In this document: positions 51,313-61,860 of the stretch, piece by piece
How the letters are laid out: every line of letters starts with the position of its first letter
How positions within the stretch are numbered: position 1 is the first letter of the stretch
Assembly (NCBI GenBank): GCA_030374765.1
Contig: JARGXX010000096.1
Coordinates: forward strand, 682,001 to 746,000
Reading direction: 5' to 3'
From: Agarophyton chilense
Lineage: Eukaryota > Rhodophyta > Florideophyceae > Gracilariales > Gracilariaceae
DNA length: 64,000 bases
Position numbers and translations under genes: made by a program
The notes under the pieces: generated by a model
The model's database searches: none
Told to the model about the DNA's origin: nothing
Seen by the model: only the letters and a program-made list of their open reading frames with translations

Positions 51313-51888
51313 TTCCAGCTGTTCAGAGGGCGGCCCGAACTTTTTCGTGGAGGAAGTGTTACTGCCTGCTTTGCAGTCTAGGATCCGCCGCGACCACGTC
51401 CCGGAGGTCGCTGACGCGAACAACAAACCGTTTGATACGGTGGGTTTCATAGAACTGGTAGTCCGCGTTGGCGATAGCGTGGTGAAACTCGACTTCGTCG
51501 TTTGTCGGAAATCAGCCGCCCCAGTCATCTTGGGTTTTGACTTTTGCCACCGCTTCGTCGAGGCGATCTTCCCCCGCCAACGGCGTGTCGAGATGGAGGA
51601 TGGATCGTCCACTCCGATCGTTCGTCGTCCGCTTAAGCGTGCCACGACGAAGCATGTCCCTCTACCGGCAGCACAGGAACCTGGACCGGATAACCGTGAA
51701 TCTAATAAGCTCCGCGTCGCAGCGTCGTTGTGCATCCCGCCTGAGTCCCAAATGATGGTGAAAGTAACCTCCTGTCAACTCGGACTCCGGGTCTTGCAAC
51801 CATTGTCCTCACTGTATGACAGGCACAGCCTCGCAATTGCGAATGGAATCGTCCATGTGGAGCCAAACCAACCGTTTCACGTGCTGAT
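51313..51888 (+). pseudogene. Gypsy protease-region fragment, target of element 2
   Basis: The fragment starts inside the protease just after the active-site Asp (GPNFFVEEVL) and continues ADANNKPFDTVGFIELVVRV ... PNQPFHVLI, closely matching 55290-55837 of element 2 at DNA level. It is truncated on the left against the mariner copy and on the right by the 5' LTR of element 2 at 51889. It keeps sense codons at two positions where element 2 has stops (55315 and 55330). Confidence 0.82.
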
Positions 51889-52774
51889 TTAAGGACAATG
51901 CCCTTCAAGGGGGTTTCTTCGCAGGACTTAGGAAGTTCGCTCGCTTGAGGACTAGCTTGGTCTATGACAAGCTATACTTCTATTGCGTGCTGACGACTGG
52001 TTCTGACCGGAAGTGCACACGGGTGGAACACGTGGACTGCACGGATGCCAACGCTCGAGTACGAAACGTGCCACACGTGGCCCGGATTCTACCTCATGGT
52101 TAGTATTATTTAGTAATTTTTAGTGTTTATTTGGCTACGCTATCGCTACTTAGTGTCTATTTTTGGGCGCGCGCCCAATGTAATGGGCCGCGCGCCACAC
52201 TACTTAGGAGGTTGAGCTCTGCTCCCCATTAAACACCCTCTTGGGAGAGACCAAGGAGGGAGTCTTGGCTCTGAACTCTTCGCCTTCGGCGCGTCTTCAC
52301 CGCATACTGCGTGAGCGCCCGTCGCACGTTAGCTCATCCACCCCTCTGTCGACCAAAGTGCTACCACCACCGTGGGTTCATATTTAATCGCCGACACTTT
52401 TTGTAATCTCGCCCCTGTATAGGTTTTCGCCCCGTTTTCCTCTTGCTCTCCTTTTTGGCTCTCGTGAGTGGCCGCCTCACTCACCCCGCTCTTCCACCTC
52501 ATACGAGTGTTTCCTCGCTCCTTTTCCGACAATCGCCGTGATACCGCTCCGCCTAGGACTGGTCACACCCCGGACCGTGCCGTGCTCACCTAAACACTCT
52601 AGGTATATCCAGCCGGATTGGCCTCGGTCTTACACCCGACTTCGTCGTGCCTTTCCAGAGTGGCTCTGTTTCTGTGCTCCGCTGGGACGCGTCTCCTCCG
52701 CCTGAGGCGTGTCTCTCAAGATAGGAAGATCCCGAACATCTTCGTGGTATCTCCGCTCCAAGCGTTGTTCAACA
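51889..52774 (+). repeat. 5' LTR of gypsy element 2
   Basis: 886 bp, matched by the solo LTR at 15434-16323. It begins TTAAGGACAATG, where the solo copy has TGAAGGACAATG, so the terminal TG is mutated or the edge is one base off; it ends CAACA. The left 5-mer is CTGAT; its partner would be outside the window. Confidence 0.88.
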
Positions 52775-52777
52775 AAC

Positions 52778-52793
52778 TGGTCTCCCGACTTAG
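52778..52793 (+). other. Primer-binding site of gypsy element 2
   Basis: TGGTCTCCCGACTTAG lies three bases after the LTR. It is identical to the site of element 3 and would pair with a tRNA ending CTAAGTCGGGAGACCA. I cannot assign the tRNA. Confidence 0.8.
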
Positions 52794-52939
52794 GAGTTTG
52801 AGTCGGGCACACTCAGTCACGATTAATCGGAAAGAGGACTCACAAATTGAGGTTGATCTCAGTTGCCCTCTTTGAGGAAGTTTCTTGGCCCCACTAGCCG
52901 ATCGGGTTTGGATACTCACGTGTAACGGATCCTGATCTC

Positions 52940-55000
52940 ATGTCGTCCAAAGACCGCCCGAGGACGCGGAGTCAAACCGTTGCACCGGAACCATCGCAAC
53001 CATCCCGTATCCCGGTCCGTTTACGGTCTCATACCGGTGGATCGACTGGCGTGCCAGGTGGAAGGACCTCGAGACCTCCTGTCTCTGATTCGACACCCCC
53101 AGCAAATGGAGCAGGACAGGCGTCTGCCGCCGCCCAGATGCTCTCCCCTGCTAGGGATGTCCCTCTCCATCCCAGATTTGCAGCTGTGGAAGAGCAACTC
53201 CGCTCTATGCGGTAAGTTCAAATCGCCCTTGCAGAGGAGTTCGATTCTCTTCGCAAGAAGGTAAACGACACTGCTACGCAGGATTTTTCTGAGGACCTCC
53301 GTGTCCTCCGTGCGGATGTGAACTCGATTCTAGAGTCCCTTGGTGGACCCTCGGCCTTTGCCAAGGACGTCGCGGACAAGTTCTCGTGCGTCCGAAGCCG
53401 TCTCGAGACGTTGGAACAAACCCTAATGTGGGGGGATGATCCGGCCGAGCCGGTTGCAGTATCCCACAAGAGAAGAAAGGAAGAGAACCGCCAGGCTCGA
53501 AAGAAGCGAAGGAACACGGATCCCGAACCGTCAGACTCCTCATCCTCGGAGTCCGACTCTTCCGATTCATCGGTGGAAGTAGCTCGCCGTGAGCGTTCCT
53601 CACGCTCTAAGCGGTCAACAGCCACCGATGGTGTGATCCGCGCCCGCACGAAGGGAAGGAAGCACACAGGTTTGAAGGAGCTGAAACCGACCAATTCGCT
53701 CTTTAAGAAGCTCTTTTCATACCGGTACTACCGTTTGGAGGACTCCTCTTTGGATCGTACACCCCGTGGTACGGGAAGAGTGAAGGACTGCATCAAGCGA
53801 ATGCAGCTCTCACTACGAAACCAGTTGTTTTCTGGAGAAGACCCAATATTGGTGTTGGATTTCTTGGCACGCTTTGTCGCGGAAGCTGACATCCTTGGAA
53901 TGAACGAGGGACAGGCCTACATTGTTTTACCGTACTTCTTACGTAGGCTTGCAGAAGACCAGTATCACTCTGTCAGAGGTACATCACGCGCGTCCGAAGG
54001 AGGGGTAACCTGCTGGCCCGAAGCAGTTCAGTACCTCCTGAGGTCGTATGCTACTAACTCCGCCATTCATCGGGCTATATGCGCCCTGCGGGACACTCGC
54101 CAACGTCCAGGCGAGTCGGAAACCGATTATTCGTCTCGCCTTAACAAGGCCTTCCACCGCTGTGGCAGTGTTTACCCCGCTGAAGAGCGTTGTACCATGT
54201 TTGTCGATGGTTTGGACCTGGCTATCCAGAATCTTATTGCTCGACGTCGAGAAGATAGACCTAAAGCCACGTATTTGGAACTAGTGCAGTTCGCTCGTGC
54301 AGAAGGTGAAGCCCTGCGCGCACGCACTCCTGGCTCCAGGGTTAGGTCCGCAAAAGCGTTGATGTTACAACTGGGTACCCCGTCAGCTTCGATGATCGAC
54401 GAACAGGCCTCTCGAAGGGATTATGATAACGTGAAGCTAGCCCATAGCGACTTTCATTCCATCCCGACAACGGAGTTACCCTCAACCATGGACGAGTCAC
54501 AATACGTGATTGAGGATGACACGCTACTCTATGCGGATAATGGTCGCGTCCGTGCGCCACGCGTCCCACACGAGAGTGGTAATGTCCGCTTTTCGCGTCC
54601 TGGTTGGAGAGATACCCGCCCCGCGGTGAAGTTCGCCGAGCTTCGCCATCCAACACCGGCTTCTGGTCTGATTTGCCATCTCTGCTACAAACCAGGCCAT
54701 ACTTCTCCACAATGTGTGTTTTCCCTCCGAGAATGGGCACAAGTCGTAGTCAATTACGAGGCCCTATCCCTGGAGGACAAAGCAGCTGTTCCGATGGCAT
54801 CATATATCCGTGCTCGAACGGATGTTCCACGTCACGTGTCGCTTCCCCGAGCTCGGATGGTACCTGCACCGGAATCCCGTGTCACCGACGCGATTGGTCA
54901 CCCCACCGCTTCTGCGGTACCTTCTGGACCTGATGCCCAGGCGTTGCCCGCTCAACGCCCTGAGCAGCCGCCTCCGGCAGAGCAGGCCCAGAAAAACTAA
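52940..55000 (+). pseudogene. Gypsy element 2 gag
   Basis: ATG 52940 opens a 686-codon frame broken only by TAA at 53213-53215. It contains a Pro/Arg-rich N-terminus, a helical segment, a Ser/Asp/Glu-Arg-rich linker, then the gag core (LFSGEDPILVLDFLARFVAE, SETDYSSRLNKAFHRCG) and a CCHC zinc knuckle (CHLCYKPGHTSPQC). It forms the nucleocapsid in the retrotransposon particle. The pol frame begins separately about 200 bp downstream. Confidence 0.85.
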
Positions 55001-55215
55001 ATGTGGGAGTCTCTTCTCAAGGAGGGGCGCCCTCAGAGTCGAGGTCGACGGCGCCCGAGGCGTCCAAGCCTCGCTCCCCGGTCATAATCCTTTCAAGGAA
55101 AGAGGCCGTCAATGACGTGAACTCGGATCTCTTTCGTGTTCTGCGTCGTCCGTGGAAACGTGTTTCCCATAACCGGTTCCTGGATAGAGTTCTGGTGATG
55201 GCCATGAGAAACTAA

Positions 55216-57873
55216 AAGGTCTGTGCTGACCTTGGCCTTTCATCCCAGTTCATGGTGCGATACCTTACCGTCTTAGACACCGGTGCCGGTCAGAAGTTTG
55301 TCGTGAAGGAAGTGTAGCCGCCTGCATTGTAGTCTAGGATCCGCGGCTACCACGTCCCGGAGGTCGCTGATGCGAAAAACAAACCGTTAGATACGGTGGG
55401 GTTCATAGAACTGGTAGTCCGCGTTGGCACTCGCGTGGTGAAACTCGACTTCGTCGTATGTCGGAAACTAGCCGCCCCATTCATCTTGGGTTGCGACTTT
55501 TGCGACCGCTTCGTCGAAGCGATCTTCCCCCGCCAACAGCGTGTCGAGATGGAGGATGGATCGTCCACTCCGATCGTTCGTCGTCCGCTTAGGCGTGTCA
55601 CGAAGAAGCATGTCCCGCTACCGGCTGCAGAGGAACCTGGACCGGATAACCGTGAATCTAATAAGCTCCGCGTCGCAGCGTCGTTTTGCGTCGCGCCTGA
55701 GTCCCAAATGACGGTGAAAGAAACCTCACGTCAACACGGACTCCGGGTCTTACAACCATTGTCGTCACTGTATGACAGGCACAGCCTCGCAATTGCGAAT
55801 GGAATCGTCCATGTGGAGCCAAACCAACCGTTTCATGTGCTAATCGCCAATCTCGGGACTGTACCCCAGTATCTGGTGAAGAACCAAGTGATAGGGTCCG
55901 TCATGCCGCACCCCGTCGCTATGGTGCCGACTAAGCTGACTGCAGTTGACGTTCCCGGACTTGTTCACTCTAAGGAGGGGGACAGCCCGGAACCCGTTTC
56001 ATCACCGGTACCCGGGGTTCAACCTGTAACATCAAGGACGCAGCCCGTTTCAACGAGTGGTGACCGCCCCAATCCAGTCCAAGAACTCGAGGACCTGGAT
56101 CTCCCCCACGTCCCGGAGTCATACCGCCATCGATTGCGAGAACTTTTAAGGCACTTCACCACTATGTGGGACGTCTCCCTTGGTGAGATTGCCACTACGG
56201 AACATCGGACTGATTTGCTACCGGACACCCGACCCATCTCTCAGCACCCATACCGTGCCGGACCCGCCGCACGCGCAGAGGAAAAGGCACAAGTGCATAA
56301 AATGCTTCGAGCAGGAGTCATTGAACCGGCTCAGTTGCCGTGGGCTTCTCCAGTAGTACTGGCTCCAAAGCAGGATGGTTCCTGGAGGTTTTGCGTCGAC
56401 TACCGTCGGTTGAATGCCGTCACCGTCAAGGACGTGTCTCCAATCCCAATAATGGACGAGTACATTGACTCGCTGGGCACCGCCACCGTCTTTACAACCC
56501 TGGACACCAATTGGGGATACTGGCAAGTTCCGGTAAGGAAGCAAGACCAGGATAAAACCGGTTTCGCGTGGCACTCCGGTCTCTACCGTTTCCAACGGAT
56601 GCCTTTTGGTCTTACCAACGCCCCCGCTACTTTCCAGCGAGCGATCGACATCGTATTGGCCCGCTTCAAATGGCGTACCTGCCTGGTCTACCTGGATGAC
56701 ATAATCGTCTTCTCAGATAATCTGGACAAACACCTCACTCATGTGAGGGATATAATGACTACGCTTCGAGATGCGGGTGTCACTCTTACGTTGAAGAAAT
56801 GTGACTTCTTCACGGACACCGTGAAGTATCTCGGCCATGATATCCGTCCCAGACGTGTTACAATCGAGGAGACTCGTGTTAAGTCACTCAAAAAGGCTAA
56901 AGAACCGCGGACGCAAACCAAGCTTCGTTCCTTTCTGGGACTCGCAAACGTCTACCAACGATTCATCCCGCACTTTGCGGACAAGGCTGCACCGTTAAAA
57001 GCGCTTTTGCGGAAAGGCCAACCACCAAAACTGGACCCCTTAACCCCTGTTCAAACGGAATCTTTCAACTCTCTTAAGGACTCTGTCGTCTCCGCCCCGA
57101 TTCTCTCGTTGCCCAAGCCTGGAAGGCCCTTCACCGTAGATACGGACTCCAGCGACTACCAAGTAGGTTGTGCACTGTTTCAAACTGCACCCAATGGAGA
57201 AAGACGCCCCCCCGTAGGGTACTGGTCTCGATCGCTAAACGTCCACGAGAAAACTTACTCCGTCTCGGAGAAGGAATGCCTTGCAGTAGTGTGTGCATTA
57301 CAAACGTTGTGCCTCTATCTCATGGGTAGTCATTTCACTGTTTTTACGGACCACGCATCACTTCGATGGCTATTCTCCATTTCGGAGCCTTCAGGTCGCT
57401 TCATGCGTTGGCGTCTCCGTCTAGCGGAATTTGACTTTGACGTGCAGTACCGAAAAGGATCGTGCAACACCCAAGCCGATGCTCTCTCCTGCCTGGTCAC
57501 TACTGGCGAAGCACTACCCGTCAAGGACGATGAAATACCCTGCTTTGCAGTGAATGGCGACGACGCTACCATCGAGGACGAGGAACAAGAGACGGACTCT
57601 TCAGATTCCGGTTCCAAATTGGACGACTTTCTTCTCTCGCAAGATTCCGAGAAACCCTTACCAGGGAGCTTCTTGCCTATTACTCCAGAGGAGATGATAC
57701 GGGAGCAATACGCTGACCCGTTCTGCGCGAAGGTCTGCGCTCAACTCAATGGAGGAGGTACTCTCCCCTTTCAGGTGAATGACGCCGGATACCTTGTACG
57801 GACCGTCGGATCGCACCCACAAATCGTGGTACCAGATAACCTCCAGTACAGAGTCTTGCGATTGTCGCACTAG
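55216..57873 (+). pseudogene. Gypsy element 2 protease, reverse transcriptase and RNase H
   Basis: The protease active site LDTGAG is at about 55279-55296, followed by TAG codons at 55315 and 55330. From about 55333 the frame is open to TAG 57871-57873. RT motifs are intact: WASPVVLAPKQDGSWRFCVD, LDTNWGYWQV, FGLTNAPATFQR, and YLDD in LVYLDDIIVFS. RNase H follows (FTVDTDSSDYQVGCALF, YSVSEKECLAVV, FTDHASLRW). The 825-codon stretch from 55396 is the longest uninterrupted pol part in the window. Confidence 0.9.
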
Positions 57874-58600
57874 TCCAAACTGAAGAGCCACGTCGGGGGA
57901 CGGAAACTTTACCTCACCCTACGCCGTAACTTCTACTGGCCTGCCATGGCAATGGACTGCTACGCAACGGTGCGGTTTTGTACCGATTGCTCTCGGAACC
58001 GTGTCAAACTCCGCCGTCATGCGGCGAAGTTGAAGCTGTTTCCAGCTCGCGCTTCATTGGAGTTTGTGGCCATCGATATACTCGGTCCCTTCCTTACCAC
58101 TAAGCGGAATTACAAGTTCTTACTCGTAGTTACGGATCGCTTCTCCAAACTGGTCCGGACCGTACCGTTACGGAAGATCTCCGCTGTGAGCGTGGCTCAA
58201 GCCTTCGTCCTACACTGGGTCTTCGTCTACGGTCCACCGGTCAACCTCCTTTTCGATAAAAGGAGACAGTTTGCCTCTCGTTTCTTCGAGGATGTATGTC
58301 GCATCTTGGACATTAAGAACCTGTTCACGACCAATTACCACCCCCAAACTAATGGGCAGGCCGAACGGTTCAACCGGACATTACTTGCAACACTCCGTTC
58401 ATACGTTGCAGACCACCCCGAAGATTGCGACTTGTTCACTGATTCGCTCACCTTTGCGTACAATATGCAGCTGCACAGGACAACTGGCTTAACGCCTTTC
58501 GAGCTGGTACTGTCCCGTACCCCACCGCCCGTGGCGCTGGAACCACAGTCCACGGTGGACACCTTTCTGTCACCGACTGCTTACCGCGAAGCGTGGAAAA
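57874..58600 (+). pseudogene. Gypsy element 2 integrase, truncated
   Basis: After the TAG at 57871 the same frame continues as integrase: His-His zinc part with SHVGGRKLYLTLRRNFYWP and FCTDC, then the DDE core: Asp in FVAIDILGP, Asp in LLFDKRRQFAS, Glu in TNGQAERFN. The frame is cut in the C-terminal region by the LTR of element 3 at 58601. No chromodomain is visible in the part retained. Confidence 0.88.
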
Positions 58601-59267
58601 TGTAGTATTCTACTATGTTGGGGAATCCGATAGGCTGGTTTTTCGCGGAGTCGCGGTTGGGCCTCATAAGTGAGTGATATCGTCAGCATTGTGATATGAA
58701 ACGGCAAACCGCGTAGGATGCCATGAGGCAGGGTACATTGTTTGAACACGTGGCATCACGAGTGGAGTGGCTTGCAACGGCGCATGTAGTGGCGATCCAC
58801 GTGGCTGGTTTTACTACCCTTTATAGCTCGACGTCCATAAGGGACCGTACCCATACAGTGGTTTGGCGAAGTGGCTGACCACAGGGTATTATTTATTTAT
58901 TTATTTGGGCACTCACCCTGGCACACAGTATATAGGGTACCAGAGGTGAGCGCCGACTCCAAGTAAAGCAGACAACATGGGCATCATGACTATTCTGTTC
59001 CTCGCTTAGGATTCCTTAACCGGAGATCCGGACGAGCTATAATAGATAGTCAGCCCCCAACCACTTCACGAGCCGTCTCGTACCTACGTTCCATCAACGT
59101 TTTACAGTTGCACTGTTCACCCTCGCTGGCGAGTAGTGGCCTTACACCCCACTTCCAGCTCGCTGGTGTTGTAGCTCTACCACCCCTTTTCCTTCGCCGC
59201 AAGCGACCCATCGGCAGTCCGAACGCTGTCGCAGATGTCTGCTCTCTCCGTTAGAGCGGATACTACA
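58601..59267 (+). repeat. 5' LTR of gypsy element 3
   Basis: 667 bp, TGTAGTA...TACTACA, matching the solo LTR at 10780-11445. It contains a TATA-like stretch (GTATATAGGG, about 58928) that could be the element promoter; the matching stretch in the solo LTR is conserved. Confidence 0.92.
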
Positions 59268-59269
59268 AG

Positions 59270-59285
59270 TGGTCTCCCGACTTAG
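59270..59285 (+). other. Primer-binding site of gypsy element 3
   Basis: TGGTCTCCCGACTTAG, two bases after the LTR, is identical to the site in element 2. Confidence 0.8.
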
Positions 59286-59482
59286 AACCACTGTGGTCAG
59301 CTGCACTGAACAATTCGTTCCTGGAACGTGGAATCGATATCGATACTGGGAAGAAGTGGAATCACTACAGCTATTGTTTATCGAACCACCTCCGGCAATT
59401 GCGAAATTCATCGTGGTTGAACACGTGGTCGAGAAATCGAAGACACCATTTGGTTCGCACCTGGACTCAGGTTGGGTCTAGG

Positions 59483-61636
59483 ATGCCGAAGACCCGAAGC
59501 CAGTCGAGTACTGGTCACCCCGGTCCAGCGGAACCACCCCCGAAACTGAGGCTCGCCTCATCTGTTGAAGCCGGAGAGCGGCTGCATCGTCGAGCGATGT
59601 CGCGCTCACGCTCGGTGAATGATGAACGAGATCTCTCGGATGTACCGGCCCCTGTGGCAGCGGCAGTCGCGCCCACCACAGAAGCCGTAGTTGACCCTGA
59701 GGTCGCCGGATCTCAAGAAGAGGATGATTTGCGCAGGGAAGTGCGTCGTCTCAAGTCTGAGTCAACCGCTTCGCGTGTGCGCATGGTTGCGTTGGAATCG
59801 CAGATCGCTGCTCTTATCGCTGATGTCGAAGAATTACGCAGTGCGCATCAAGTACTCGTTCGTCAAGACGATGGGAAGCAGGTCTCTGCATCAGTGAAAA
59901 CACTACGTGAGGATTTGAACCATCTACTGGAGAGGTACGGGAATACGCCCGATGCGCTACCCGGCTTAGCCGTGGATGTAGAGGAAGTCCTCACTCGATT
60001 TAACCCTCGTTTAGAACGCCTGGAGGCGGTAGTTCATGCGCAGACTGCTGCTGAACCAGTCGTGCTGGAAGAGGAAGGAGCTCCTTTGAAGGAAGCTCGT
60101 TCGAAGAAGTCGAAGTCACGACGTAAGAAGCGGAAGTCCGCACGTGATTCGAGTGATGAATCGTCAAGTACGGAGGGCTTCAGTTCCAGTACTGATGATT
60201 CTTAAGATTCAGATACGTCAGATGACGACGACAGTGATGATGGTCATCGAAGGTCCCGATCTCGGAAGAAGAACACGTCTTCGTGGTTAATGAGAAAAGA
60301 ATGCTGACCTTACGGAGGATTGAAGGTGCTCCCGTGCACGAGTACGCTTTATCGGAAGGTCCTGAATTACAGGTACTACCGTCTGAAGGTGAAGAGAAAG
60401 AAGCGCTCAGGACACGAAACCGCGAAGGAGAAGGATCACATCAAACAATTGAAGATCGGCCTTAATGATTTAACATTTGATGGGAAAACCCCCATCCTCG
60501 TTATCGAGTTTCTCACTTGATTCGTTGCCGAAGCAGACACTCTAGAGATGAGGGAACCACAGGCATTTGTGTCTTTACCACACTTCCTGAAGGGTTTTGC
60601 TTAAGAGCCATATCGTTCCGTATGCGGATCATTGACAGCCGATGAAGGCGGCATTACCTCAAGGCCAAAGGCGGTGCAGTATTTGCTGCGCAGTTACGCG
60701 ACATCAAACGCGATACGTCAGGCGATCCTGTACCTAAGGGATGTGACCCAAAAGCCTGAGGAGGGCGAAGCCGAGTACAGCTCAAGGCTTAACGAAGCTT
60801 CAGTCCGCTGTGGAAACTTCCACTCGACGGAGGACAAGATTACCTTGTACATCGACGGGCTGGACCCGAGCATCAAGTCGTTGGTAGCTCGATATCGAGA
60901 GAAGCATGGAAGAGTCTCCTTTTTGGAGTTAGTTCAGTTTGCGAAAGCTGAAGGAGACGCGGCCAGAGCGCGTGGTATCCCCCGTCGTTCAGTGGCTTCT
61001 GAAACCTCAATGGGTAAGGAGACGATCTCCGCCAGAGTTAATCAGCGCAGCAAACTGCTACATCTGGAATCTCCAGTTGACTCGCGAGATTCGTCGTTGG
61101 CACTCAAAGGGAGTGACTCGCATGAGGAGGCGGTCCCTTTAATGGAATATAAGGACTCTTCTGTACCTACAGTGGATCTCCCACACTCGGAGTCTCAGGA
61201 CGAGGAAGCCCTAATGGCTATGGAGGGCCGTCGCCCTATGTACCGTCCCTACACGGGGCCACCACAAGGACGTTTTAAGAACGGGAAACCCGGATGGGTG
61301 GATACTCGCACGGCATACCGTTCACAACCTATGTTGACCAACCGTCGTGGCGGTTTGGTATGTTATTCATGTTATGGAAAACACCATTTGAGTGCAGAAT
61401 GCACGCTTCCTGCAAAGGATCTGAGTCGTATCATGACGAATTATGAAGCACTCTCAGAAGAGGAAAGGAGCTGCGTACCGGCGGGCATGTATTGGAAAGC
61501 CAAAAGTTGGTTTTCTCAGACACCAATGCCCCGGACGGACAAGCCGGTTGCTCAGAATGCTGAAGTGTTACAACCCGGAACCCCGGTAGGAAGAGGCGCC
61601 TTTGAGGCGAATAAGCCGGTGCAACCGGAAAACTAA
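59483..61636 (+). pseudogene. Gypsy element 3 gag
   Basis: One frame from ATG 59483 to TAA 61634 with stops at 60203 (TAA), 60305 (TGA), 60518 (TGA) and 60602 (TAA). A coiled-coil-like segment (about 59720-59870) and a Lys/Arg-Ser-rich linker precede the gag core (LTFDGKTPILVIEFLT, EAEYSSRLNEASVRCGNF). A zinc knuckle CYSCYGKHHLSAEC lies near 61360. It is clearly related to the gag of element 2. Confidence 0.83.
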
Positions 61637-61860
61637 GTGAGGGAGCCCCTAGGGGGTCGGCACCAGTCGATCCCGTAGTGCTGACCAGGGAGAGCTCGCC
61701 TCCCTGCCCCCGCGCATGCAAGCCCGAGATTCTCTTGAGGCCTCAGAAATTTCCGGCGTACGGAATCAATCCGCCATACGGAAAGCGAGTATAGTTTGAC
61801 TGTGAGTTACATCGTTCTTGGAGACGTTATACTTGTCCGTCAAAACCTGAAAGTTACCTC

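Larger units (their letters stand above)
51889..58600 (+). mobile_element. Ty3/gypsy element 2, 5' LTR to integrase, interrupted by element 3
   Basis: It has a 5' LTR, primer-binding site, gag with zinc knuckle, protease, RT, RNase H and most of the integrase. The element breaks off at 58600, where the LTR of element 3 begins; its C-terminus and 3' LTR should lie beyond element 3, outside this window. Only about five in-frame stops are seen, so it is younger-looking than elements 1 and 3. Confidence 0.9.
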
